Below, piece after piece: positions 45,597-56,389 of a stretch of 64,000 nucleotides of DNA (position 1 is its first letter; each line of letters opens with the position of its first letter). The notes below the pieces were generated by a model. That model was not told where the DNA came from and searched no databases. It saw only the letters and a list, made by a program, of their open reading frames with translations. The position numbers were made by a program, and so were the translations under genes. The stretch is from Cyrtodaria siliqua (taxonomy: Eukaryota > Mollusca > Bivalvia > Adapedonta > Hiatellidae): contig JAWPHD010007107.1 of NCBI GenBank assembly GCA_037043455.1, positions 62,001 to 126,000 on the forward strand, given 5' to 3'.

Positions 45597-46578
45597 ATAA
45601 TATATATTTATAACACTATTGGCAGAAGGGGTTTATAATTTAAAATAATTAAAATTAAAATTTGGGAACAAAGACACAGTGTTTATTTCACCGGATTCAT
45701 TTAAATTTATATGCTGAACGTTCTTAGCAATATTTTAAAAAATGAGGGCTACATATTATTAACGCCGTCAACTCTTCATTGATTCACGTAAAGACGCATG
45801 CTTCTAATTCAACAGCTAAACATTCACGGTGTATATAAAGATCTAAGACTATACACCTTTCTTCAAATTATCATACGTATACCCGATGAGGTGCTAAGAT
45901 AATTGAACATAAATGTCAATCTTACTTCATGTATGAATTTCCTCCTCAACGCCGGTCGAATAGGCGAATACAACTTGCTTGGAGACGGCGGGGTAATGCA
46001 CTTCTCATTTTTATAGTCAAATATCGTTGGTACCGCTGTTGATTTTAATATGCATGGCCTTTTGTTCTCCAAATTCAAAGATAATGAAACCAAAGGATGG
46101 ACTTCCCACGAAGTCAACTCAAAATGTTTGCTACAAACTCGCGCGTCTTTCGTAGGTTCCCACTTTCTCGACGAGTGGGGCGATTTTCTTCGGTAACGGT
46201 CTAACCACACTTCAGATCTTAATATATCATTATCTCGATTAGGGAAATGAAAGAAACTTAGGTTATTATCTTGTCCTTATTTATGCAAACGTTTTCACCC
46301 AGCAACAGCACACGGCATTTTTAACAAGTACCATAAAATGTAATCCTACATAGACAATACTATACAACTCTATGCAACACGGCTAATCGTTTGGTACCAA
46401 TGACGTCACAGGATCACGTGACACTTACCAGGGCGAAACTCGAAGCGTGTGCACTATGAGATAAAATTGGCTACTGTGAGAAAACGGGACAACCAATAAG
46501 TGTAAGATTTGAACAGATTGTATATTATATATATATATTTCCGAATATATACTCAAAAGACACGCCATATTTCACCTT
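45597..46578 (-). repeat. ~975-bp repeated segment with a THAP exon, copy 2
   Basis: Sister of 37955-38932. It keeps the whole exon, both splice-like borders, CRE-CCAAT (ccaatgacgtcac near 46398) and the end 'tttcacctttaa', and then abuts the LINE at about 46590. Confidence 0.75.
45926..46209 (-). CDS. THAP-domain second exon
   Basis: Acceptor AG at 46211-46210; donor GTAAG at 45925-45921. Protein: 'WLDRYRRKSPHSSRKWEPT', 'DARVCSKHFE', then after a linker 'KRPCILKSTAVPTIFDY'. THAP domains are C2CH zinc modules. Here the second Cys and His (CSKHF) and the C-terminal AVPTIF box are present, while the first two Cys would be on an upstream exon that I could not find. THAP domains bind DNA in transcription factors and in P, Kolobok and ISL2EU-type transposases. 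Open frame without stops over 284 nt, unlike its sister copy. Confidence 0.65.
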
Positions 46579-46589
46579 TAAAGAGCTCG

Positions 46590-48306
46590 GTGCCTCCACA
46601 AAAACTTCGCAAAAAGGAAATTCTGTCAATCAGATGAATAAAATCGGTGAAGAAATAACAGATAATTTTGAAATGGCAAATGAGTTTAATAATTGTTTTT
46701 GTTAATATAGCTGCAAATTTAAAACAACCTATTTCAAACTCGGACTTTACAAAAGCAAAGCAATTTGTAAATCGCACTGTTCCAGACAAAATGTATTTTA
46801 ACATTCCTCTCATAACAGAAGAACAAACTCGTAAAATGCTTCTCAGCTTAGATACATCCAAATCCACGGGACTTGACCAAATTGGTCCTAAATTACTAAA
46901 ATTATCAGCCAATGTAATATCAAAAAGTATAACATATATTATTAATTGTAGTATAAGACAGATTGTAGAATAAGACAGGGAATTTTCCCAGATACATGGA
47001 AAGCTGCTAAGGTTAATCCGTTATTCAAATCAGGTGCATCTGATAATGTAAACAACTACAGACCAATTTCTATGTTACCAACTCTTTTCAATTGGATTGA
47101 AAAACATGTGCACAACTCATTTGTTGAGTTTTTAAATTATTATAAATTACTGCATAAATTTCAAAGTGGGTTTAGAAAAAGCCACAGCTGCGAAACAGCT
47201 TAGTGCTTATGATTGACAAGTGGTTAAAAGGATTAAATGACGGTTAATTTGTTGGTGTAATAATGGTTGATTTTAGGAAAGCGTTTGACTTAGTGGATCA
47301 TAACATTCTTTTAAAAAAAATTGCAGATCTATAAATGTCGTGACACTACAGTTAAGTGGTTTAAATCTTATCTAACAGATAGGAAACAAAATGTTTCTCT
47401 AAATGGGGTTCTGTCTGATAAACAGTTAATTACATGTGGTGAACCACAAGGCTCTATCATAGGACCTCTCCTATTCTTATTATTCATAAATGACCTTAAT
47501 ATATGTCTTGATGGTACTGTATTTAATACAGTCATGTATGCGGATGATACCACTATCTATGATGTTAACACATCAAAAGCAGTAATTGAAAAAATCTCCA
47601 AACCGCTTTAAATGCCCTCAATGTTTGGTGCTTAAATAATGATATGGTTTTAAACACAGAGAAAACTAAAGTGCTCTTAGCTACTACACCTCAAAAGCGT
47701 GCAAGACTTGTTAATAATAACTTATCATTAACATATAATAACATTGAACTGCAACTTACAACAGGTGATAAAATTCTAGGAATGCATATAGATGAACACT
47801 TGAAGTGGGATAATCACATTATATATATTCGTAAGAAAATTTCAACCAACATCTGGCTACTGTCAAGAATAAAATCATATATTCCTTTAAATAACCGGAT
47901 AATATTTTATAAGGCATATGTTCAACCTCATCTAGATTACTGTAATATAATATGGGAAAATACAAAGAAAGCTAACATACAACTGTTATTACGTTTGCAG
48001 AGGAGAGCATGTCGTACTATTTTAGGCGACCAATATACCACATTAAATGAAGCACTGGTTATCATTAATTCCCTTAACATCGAGCAAAGGATATTTCTCC
48101 AAAAGGCAAAATTTATGTATAGAGTATCAAAACATGCAGTTCCGTCATTAAATTATGTAACTCCAAGACCAAACAAAGAACTATTTAAAGGGAGTATGTC
48201 ATACTCTGTAACATTTGTGTGGAATAGCATTCCTTCATATATTAGAGAATGTACTTCTTTAAAAACCTTTACATCTAACTGCGTTAAATGGCTGAAAACA
48301 CAATCA
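46590..48306 (+). mobile_element. CR1/Jockey-type LINE: RT domain, 5'-truncated
   Basis: RT blocks in order: 'DTSKSTGLDQIGPKLLK' (about 46850), 'FPDTWKAAKVNPLFKSG' (about 46985), 'NNYRPISMLP' (about 47050), 'FQSGFRKSHSCET' (about 47160), 'MVDFRKAFDLVDH' (about 47265), 'GEPQGSIIGPLLFLLFIND' (about 47440) and catalytic YADD (47537-47548). Thumb and C-terminus follow, with 'LGMHIDEHLKWDNHI' (about 47780) and 'RLQRRACRTILG' (about 47995), to 48306. At least four frame changes or stops lie between. The endonuclease is absent. It would copy LINE RNA at a nick; inactive here. Confidence 0.85.
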
Positions 48307-48543
48307 TTTGCTAGCAGTGACAATGGTAGAGGAGTACTTATTTATGCCAAAAACACTTTTGATATTAAAAAGAATGACTTTTTGAGTAACGTGTATGATG
48401 ATGCTGTTTGGGTGGATTGGAGATTTGGCAACAAGACAGTAATTGTAGGCTGTATCTATAGAAGCCCATCAGATATTGACTCTTGTGGTGTAATTAATTT
48501 CATATCATTAAGACTGCTACCGATACAGGAAATTCACTTCTAA
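47644..48543 (+). pseudogene. Chimeric ORF: RT C-terminus fused to endonuclease of another LINE
   Basis: A 299-residue open frame. Residues 1-221 are the thumb and C-terminal region of the LINE that ends at 48306. From about residue 222 ('NGRGVLIYAKNTF', 'VWVDWRFGNKTVIVGCIYRS') it is the APE-type endonuclease of a second LINE. The fusion is in frame by chance, or it marks one LINE inserted in or recombined with another. No known protein has this order, so a function is not expected. Confidence 0.75.
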
Positions 48544-49440
48544 TAACAGGAGACTTTAATATGAGTGGCATTGACTGGGAATTATGTACTACAACTCATA
48601 GTGTAAACCATCATGAATACGCATTTATTGAATGTCTACGTGACAACTACTTGTTTCAACATGTGACAGAATTTACAAGATGTCGTGAAAATCAAGTGAA
48701 AAATACTCTAGATTTGCTCATTACTAAAAATAAAGAGGATATTGACAATAGTTAAATGCTGCCCTCGCTTGGCTGTAGTGATCATGTTACTTTACTTTTT
48801 TACTTTATTTGTGATTTTGAAGAAGTGAATACAGGTGCCCCGAAGTCAAGCATGGAATAAGTACTTTGCAACAGGAAGAGATGCTGACTTTCAAAGCTAC
48901 AAAGTGATACGAAATCAGGTTAATGAAGTTGTTAACTCGGCAAAAAGAAATTATGAGAAAACTATATCTCAAAAAGTGAAGAGTGAACCCAAGCAATTTT
49001 GGCGATATGTTAAAAACAAAACGTCGAAAAAAACTTTAAAAAATGAAGATAACCAATATGTGTCAGCAAATCAGGACAAAGCAGACGTGTTAAATGACTT
49101 TTTTACAATGGTATTCACAAATGAAAACTTGAATGATATTCCAAATGTAGAAAGGAAACGAGTAAATCATAACCTGATTGATATTGACATTAGTGAAGAA
49201 GAAGTTGTTAAGGCTCTATCCATATTAGACACTAGTAAATCAATGGGTATGGACAATATTCACCCGAATCTTCTAAAAAACATGGCGGCTATATTAGCAA
49301 AACCATTGTCAATTATATTTAGGAAGTCTATTCAAAGTGGATCTATACCAAAAGCTTGGAAAGAAGCTAGGATTACTCCCATTTCTAAAAAGGGTACTAG
49401 AACGGAACCAAGTAACTACAGGCCGGTCAGTTTAACTTAC
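48307..49440 (+). mobile_element. Second CR1-type LINE: endonuclease and RT start, truncated at both ends
   Basis: APE endonuclease motifs: 'GCIYRSPS' (about 48450), 'TGDFNMSGIDWE' (about 48547) and 'CSDHVTL' (about 48775). The linker at 48835-49050 has 'NQVNEVVNSAKRNYEKTI' and 'VKSEPKQFWRYVKNKTSKK'. The RT N-terminus at 49130-49440 has 'ALSILDTSKSMGMDNIHP', 'IPKAWKEARITPISKKGT' and 'PSNYRPVSLT', after which homology stops just before the palm. The 205-residue frame 48835-49452 is intact; one stop separates it from the endonuclease. Confidence 0.85.
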
Positions 49441-49627
49441 TATCACCAGTGAATACACCGCCACCTCGAGATATCGTATCGTGTCTTGAAGACGAAACCA
49501 TCAGGGAATACTTCGCTTCATTTAATAGCACTTATGGATAGTTCTTTCCCTGGTTTGATTACTTTAAAAGTAGATATAAAAATCGAACAGGAAAAGTAGC
49601 ATTCAAGGACAAACACAGACAGAAACA

Positions 49628-52231
49628 AGAGGCCCAAAGAGGGCCTGTGGACGCTCTATTGGCTCAAGATAAAGTTAATGTATAAGGGGCCATAAGTCTT
49701 TCAAAAATCATACAACTGGAACATGGTGATGATATATGCAACTAGGCTTGGTACTGATCATCCCTGCAAATATTCGTTGTAATCCAGACAGAGGTTCAGG
49801 AGAACTAGTCTAGGCAAAGTTAGTGTATTATAACCTTTAAGAGCTCATAACTCTGCCAAAATTCATTCAACCAGAACATGGCAATGACAGGTGCAACTAG
49901 GCTTAGTACTGATCATCCCTGCCAAGATTCGCTGAAATCTGGCAAAGAGTTCAGAGGAGACTAATGTGGACAATGTTTGCGTATTAAAACATTTAAAGGG
50001 CCATAACTCTGCCAAAAATCATTCATACGAAATATGGCGATGATATGCACAACTAGGCTTGATACTGATCATCCTTGTCAAGTTTCGTCTATATCCAGCC
50101 AGGGGTTCAGGAGAACTAGCCCGGAAAAAAATTGAGGTATCAAAATTGTGGCCATAATTCTGCCAAAAATCATTCAACCGGAATACGACAAAGATTTGCA
50201 CAACTAGACATGGAACTGATCATCCCTAAAAAGTTTTGTTTAAATTTGGCCAGGGGTTCAGAAGAACTAGTCAGAACAAAGTTTGTGTATTAAAACCTTT
50301 AAAGGGCCATAACTCCACCAAAAATCATTCAACCGAAACACGGCGATGATTTGCACAACTAGACATGGAATTGATCATCCCTAAAAAGTTTTGTTTCATC
50401 CGGGCAGGGGTTCAGGAGAACTAGTCAGAACAAAGTTTGTGTATTAAAATCTTTAAAGGGCTGTAACTTCGACAAAATCATTCAACTGGAACACGGTGAC
50501 TATGTACAACTAGGCTTGGTACTGATTATCACTGCAAAGTTTCAAAAAATGCGGCCAAATGAAGGCCCTTTCGTCTTAATGAAGCCAAGATATAGCATAT
50601 TTCAGAAAATCAAGGGCCATGAATCCAATGTAAATGGTCCAATCAGTATGGCTTTTGAACTTTTCAGAGCTTTCATTGATATTAACAATCTGGTAAAGGT
50701 TCGTAAACATCGGATGAAAGCCCTATCGTCTTAACGAGGCAAAATATGTGATTTTTAACTAAATCAAGGACCATAACTCCACTGTTACTGGTCCGATCCG
50801 GCTGGTTTTCGAACTTGTTTGAGCTGTCATTGATATTAATAATCTGGTAAAGTTTCATAAAGACCGAATGAAAAATGAAGGCCCTATCATCTTAACAAGG
50901 CAAAATATAGCATTTTTAACTAAATCAAGGGCCATAACTCCGTTGTCACTGGTCCGATCTGGATGGTTTTCGAACTTGTCTGAGCTGTCATTGATATAAA
51001 CAATAAACAAGCAGGTAAAGTTTCGTAAAGATTGGATGAAAGATAAAGGCCCTATCGAATTAACGAGGCAAAAAATAGCATCATTTTTAACTAAACCAAT
51101 GGCCATAACTCCATTGTTACTGGTCCGATCTGTCTGGTTTTCGAATTTGTCCGAGCTTTCATTGATATTAACAATCTGGTAAAGTTTCAAAAAGATCGCA
51201 CGAAAAATGAAGGCCTTATCATCTTAACGAGGCAAAATATAGAATTTTTAACTAAATCAAGGGCCATAACTCCGTTGTTACTGGTCCGATCTGGCTGGTC
51301 TTCGAACCTGTTCAAGCTTTTATTTATATAAACAATCTGGTAAAGTTTGGTAAAGATCGGACGAAAGATGAAGGCCCTATCGTCTTAACGAGGCAAAATA
51401 TAGCATTTTTAACTAAACCAAGGGCAATAACCGATCTAGCTGGTTTTCAAACTTGTTCGAGCTGTCATTGATATTAACAAACTTTGCAAGTTTGGTAAAG
51501 ATCAAAAAATAAATGAAGGTGCTAGAGTGTTCACAAGGCTTAATATAGCATTTTCAGCAAATTAAGGGCCATAACTCCGGTGAAATTATTCCGATCTGGC
51601 CGGTATTCGAACTTGTCTGAGCTTTCATTGATATAAAGACACTGGCAAAGTTTCGTAAAGATCCGATTAATATTGAAGGCACTAGAGTGTTCACAAGGCA
51701 GAAAATAGATTTTTTTTTTCAGAAAAAAACAAGGGCCATAACTCCGGTGTTACTGATCCGAGTTAGCTGGTTTTCGAACTTGTTTGAGCTTTTATTGATA
51801 ATAACAATCTATGCAAGTTTGGTAATGATCAAATAATAAATGAAGGTGCTAGTGTGTTCACAAATCAGAAAATGGTATTTTTCAGAAAAAAAAAGGGCCA
51901 TAACTCTAATGTTACTGACTCAATTCAGCTGATTTTCGAACTTGTTCAAGCTATTATTAGTATTAAGAATATGTGCAAGTTTGGTAACGATCAAATAATA
52001 AATGAAGGTGCTAGATCGTTCACAATGCTTAATATGGCATTTTTCAGCAAAACAAGAGCCATAACTCCGGTGAAATTAGTCCGATCTGGCTGGTTTTCGA
52101 ATTTATCCGAGCTTTTATTAATATAAAGACACTGGCAAAGTTTCGTAAAGATCTGATTAATAATGAAGGCACTAGACTGTTCACAAGGCAAAAGTTAACG
52201 GACGAGTCGCCATCTCATAAGTAGAGCTAAA
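49628..52231 (+). mobile_element. Tandem-core HINE/pearl-like element 2 (two monomer types)
   Basis: Starts 'caagaggcccaaagagggc', almost the same as element 1 at 17171. It contains six ~155-bp monomers (49683-50540: 'gggccataactctgccaaaa', 'aaatcattcaaccggaacat', 'tactgatcatccctgc'). About ten ~160-bp monomers of a second type follow (50600-52190: 'gttactggtccgatctggct', 'tttcgaacttgt', 'aatctggtaaagtttcg'). It ends 'agttaacggacgagtcgcc' and 'gtagagctaaaa' (52190-52231), the 3' terminus of element 1 with the left half of the hairpin lost. No protein is encoded; short frames are monomer shadows. Confidence 0.75.
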
Positions 52232-52296
52232 AAAAAAAAAATGAATAAAAATGAATAAAAAGCAAGATAAGACAACACAAGCACAAAAGAGTTGAC

Positions 52297-53725
52297 AACA
52301 AGAGCATCAAGAATTGCAGGGCAATCCATAGTCCCCCACCGGCCCAGACAAACATGTTCCAAACATTTTCTATGATGGAGGTCAATGATCAAGGTCAATG
52401 TCATAATGACCTTATTTTGGAACGCGACACACTGCTATCCCAAGATGTATTCACATACCAAGTTTGGTTTCTCTAAGTTATTGTATTGAAAATACGTTCC
52501 GGACAAGCATTTTCTATGACAGAGGTCACATGTCAAGGTTACAATGACCTTATTTTGGTACGTGACAAACCGCTATCCCAAGATGTATTCACATACCAAG
52601 TTTGGTATCGCTAAGTGTTATAGTATTGAAAATACGGTTCAGACAAGCATTTTAAATGACAGATGTCTCAGGTCAAGGTCACAGTGACCTTATTTTGATA
52701 CACGACACACCGCTATCCCAAGATGCATCCACATCCCAAGTTTGGTATCTCTAAGTGTTATAGTATTGAAAATACAGTCTGGACAAGCATTTTCTATTGA
52801 CAGAGGTCACAGGTCAAGGTCACAATGACCTTATTTTGGTTCGTGACACACCGCTATCCCAAGATGTATTCACATACCAAGTTTGGTATCTCTTAAGTGT
52901 TATAGTTTTGAAAATACGGTCCGGACAAGCATTTTCTATGACAGAGGTCACAGGTCAAGGTAACAATGACCTTATTTTGGTAAGCGACACACCACTATCC
53001 CAAGATGTATTCACATACCAAGTTTGGTATCACTAAGTGTTATAGTATTGAAAATACGGTCCGGACAAGCATTTTCTATGACAGAGGTCAAAGATCAAGG
53101 TCAAGGTCACAATGACCTTATTTTGGTACGCGACACACTGTTATCCCAAGATGTATTCACAAACCAAGTTTGGTATCTCTAAGTGTTATAGTATTGAAAA
53201 AATGGTCCGGACAAGCATTTTCTATGACAGAGGTCACAGGTCAAGGTCAAGGTCACATTGACCTTATTTTGGTACGCGACACACCACTCTCCCAAGATGT
53301 ATCCACACACCAAGTTTGGTATCTCAAAGTCTTATAGTATTGAAAATATGGCCCTGACAAGCATTTTCGGAACATTTTCTATGACAGAGGTCACAGGTCA
53401 AGGTCAATGTGACCTTATTTTGGTATGCGACACATCGCTATCCCATGATGTATTCAAATATCAAGTTTGGTATCTCTAAGTGTTATAGTATTGAAAATAC
53501 GGTCCGGACAAGCATTTTTTGTATGACAGAGGTCACAGCTCAAGGTCACAGTGACCTTTTTCTGGTACGCGACACACCGCTATCCCAAGATGTATCCACA
53601 TAATAAGTTTGGTATCTCAAAGTCTTATAGTATTGAAAATATGGCCCGGACAAGCATTTCGGAAGGACGGACGGACGGACAGGGTGCACACCTATAGTCC
53701 CCCCGGGACCGGTGGGGGACTAATA
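52297..53725 (+). mobile_element. Tandem-core HINE-like element 3 with subterminal inverted repeats
   Basis: Starts 'caagagcatcaagaattgc'. Subterminal 'tagtcccccaccgg' (52329-52342) is inverted perfectly at 53709-53722, next to a 3' hairpin (tagtccccc/gggggacta, 53695-53722) and CTAAT. Between them lie nine ~140-150 bp monomers with 'ggtccggacaagcatttt', 'tgacagaggtcacaggtc', 'cgcgacacaccgctatccc' and 'accaagtttggtatctct'. A (GGAC)4 run precedes the 3' end. Subterminal inverted repeats plus a 3' hairpin are Helentron features. Non-coding. Confidence 0.75.
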
Positions 53726-55105
53726 AAGACGCTGGGGGTTTAAACCAGGTTCTAGGGTGTACCAAACCTCACACTTATCCTATTGTCATCCCAAAACACG
53801 GGACAGTGTAAATAAAGATATCCCAGCCAACAAACAAGGCAGCATTTGTAGACCTGCCAAGAAGTTTGCGAAGCACTCATTTTCCTTTTATATAATATTT
53901 TATTCACTACCGTTTATAAATTGTTGGTATCCCTATGGGTACGAACTGTGTACCCATTGTCGCAGATTTGTTCTTGTATTGCTATGAAAGAAATTTTATG
54001 TTGAGTCTTTCATCCGATACTCAGGCAGATGTAATTGAAGCCTTTCATGACACCTCTCGGGATCTGGATGACATATTGAACATTAACAATCCTTTCTTTT
54101 CTATTATGGTTAATATTATCTATGCTAAGAAACTTCAGCTCAACAAAGGTAACATTTCTGATACTGTCGCTCTATTCTTGATTTACATCTCTGTATTGAA
54201 AATGGCGACATAATTAGTGTTAATTATCCTTAGATGAGAATGTATCCAGAGCTACTTCTTATGATGTTTATGTTTCTCAACTTTGTTTTGCTATAGCTTG
54301 TCATGTTGAGGACTTTAATATTCGTAATATTTGTATAACTTGTATAACTATAATATAAAAGTAATTTAAGAACTCTTCTGCGAAAAGGACAACCTGACTT
54401 TATGGTGATGTGATTTACAAACTTCGTAAGATCTTTGGTCATAATCACTTTCATACAATTTTTATTAAACGTGTTCAAACGTTGATCAAAAGACGTTATG
54501 ACCCCATCATTTTGCAGCGCATTGTATGTTTAGTGGTTGACCCATTTACAGCTCGCCACTATGCTTTCCTCTTTGAATATGCGATGACCTGACTGAGTGT
54601 GGATCCTATGATGACGTCTTCTTAAATCCTTACAGGACGGTAGCGTTTGAAGTTAGCGTTTGTCTTAAATATTGTCATGTAGTACCCTTAACGGTTTGTT
54701 CTCTGCTCTTGTTGCTCTGGCTTCTGCGAAGTCACTGAAAAATTACTTTGTGACTTTCTATGCTTTTTTTTATATTAGATTATACATGATATGCGTTTTA
54801 CTTATGTTGCCTATTAATGCTAACTTTATAACCTGGCGGAGATATCTCTATTTACACTGTCCCGTTTATTGGGATGACAATAGTGTAAGAGTGAGGTTTG
54901 GTGCATCCTAGATCCTGGTTTAAACCCACAGCGGCCTGGTTTGCCACTGACCGTTCCAAGGCCCTATTGTGAACCCTTTTATGTTTGTGATGTCATATCT
55001 TGCCTTTTATTCGTCTTTGTAGCTGTTGTTTGTTTCTGTGTGATTGTGGTTGACTGTCGACCTTGAATGCTACATTTTCTGTTTGATTTCTATATATAGC
55101 TGAGC
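53726..55105 (+). mobile_element. Penelope-like element 3: inverted R, RT C-terminal half, 3' R
   Basis: A minus-oriented terminal repeat (53726-53843) is joined to RT at the CQEVC codon (53844). The RT continues with 'IPMGTNCVPIVADLFLYCYE' (about 53932), 'DTSRDLDDILNINNPFF' (about 54049), 'LQLNKGNISDTVALF' (about 54135), 'YDVYVSQLCFA' (about 54260), 'VEDFNIRNI' (about 54306), 'DVIYKLRKIFG' (about 54405) and 'RYDPIILQRIVCL' (about 54496), ending near 54590. The plus-oriented R follows (54670-55105). There is no GIY-YIG domain downstream of RT, consistent with an N-terminal endonuclease in this family. Frameshifts and stops make it inactive. Confidence 0.8.
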
Positions 55106-55214
55106 TAACATTGAAGTTCAAACGATAATAGTGGACTTTGGTCATCATGAACATGTTTGGCAAATGTTATGTGTCACTAAATCTAGGGTATGTAGTCTAT
55201 GATACTCTCAAGTT

Positions 55215-55380
55215 ATGGTAAGGTATGTTTCAGTCATTCTGGCGACATATTTGGAGACACAAATGTCTTAGCATACCCCAGTAATAAATAGGGGATCCAT
55301 TGGCAGCAAGATACACATACAAGAGCATTGGCGTAAGCGATATTCTACTCTAAAGCCACAAAGATGGGGTTTGATGATCC
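55215..55380 (-). repeat. Repeat family A, partial copy
   Basis: 'taaataggggatccattgg', 'gcgatattctact' and 'gatgatcccaaatgaccatt' match 59160-59354. Confidence 0.7.
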
Positions 55381-55384
55381 CAAA

Positions 55385-56389
55385 TGACCATTAAAGACAT
55401 TTTCTATAGTTTTTTCTGCATAACAGATTTTCTTTAAACTTTGTGTACAGTAAGTCTGTTATATATATAGACAGAAAAGGCAAAAATAAGTAGGTCACCA
55501 TGCTTGTTAAAATTTTAAAAAATAATTTGTAATGCCACCGTCATGTCAATCTGTCCAAAAAGTTGAACAAGTCCATAAAATAGCTAAATAAGATATTTTT
55601 GAAGTCTAATAATTTATTCATTGGTCAAAATTCTGCTAAAATTGAATTAAAGTAAAGAACATTTAATTACAATAACATTTAAAGCTCATCTTTATGTAAA
55701 ACCTATATATTTTTTACAAAATCTGTTGAGACCATTACCACAATTTATGCACAAATTAGCCCATAATGATAAAATTTCCTTTTTGTTTTGTATGTTCCCA
55801 ATAACATAATTTTTTTAACTTTCTAAGCACATAATTTAACATATATAAAAACAAAATGTGCAATAAAAATGATAGGTCCCCATGCTTGTTTAGAAAAAAA
55901 ATTTGAAACCCTACCCCTATGCTAAAAGGCCAAGTTGTGTATGAAATTATATAGAAATGGTATATTTTCCTTTTTTGTTATGTTCCTTATAACAGAATTT
56001 GTTCAAACTACCTAGGCACTTATTTGAACATATATTTAGACAATATATTCAATTAAATTTATAGGTCACTATGCATATTGAGATTTAATATTGGTTTTTG
56101 GAACCGTACCATGATGCTTAATTTTTTTAATTGTGTTGGAATTTTTACAAAATGCTATATTTTTTCCTATTTTATGTATCTAATAATAGGCCTTTATTTA
56201 AATAAAGACAATAAAAAAATATAAAAAATAAAAAAAAAAAATATAAAAAAAAATTCAAAAAAAAAAAAAGACAAAAAAAAAAATAGACATCAAAAGCAAC
56301 ATTCCCGTAATTTTTTAGGAAAATCCATCCAATAGTTTTAGAAGTGGTCGCCCAAAAACGCTGCGCATGGAAAACTACAGCAAATGCCT
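55385..56389 (+). repeat. ~190-bp degenerate tandem array with A-rich end
   Basis: 'taggtcaccatgcttgtt' variants recur near 55490, 55871 and 56062, each preceded by an 'ataacagattttttttaaact' type block, so the period is about 190 bp with one faded unit. An A-homopolymer-rich tract covers 56207-56285. The last part ('catcaaaagcaacattcccg', about 56288) matches the monomers at 59990-61860. Confidence 0.6.

Noticed and set aside
54590..54670. GIY-YIG endonuclease downstream of PLE RT
   Set aside because: Sequence passes directly from RT C-terminus to the terminal repeat; no GIY or YIG motif is readable.
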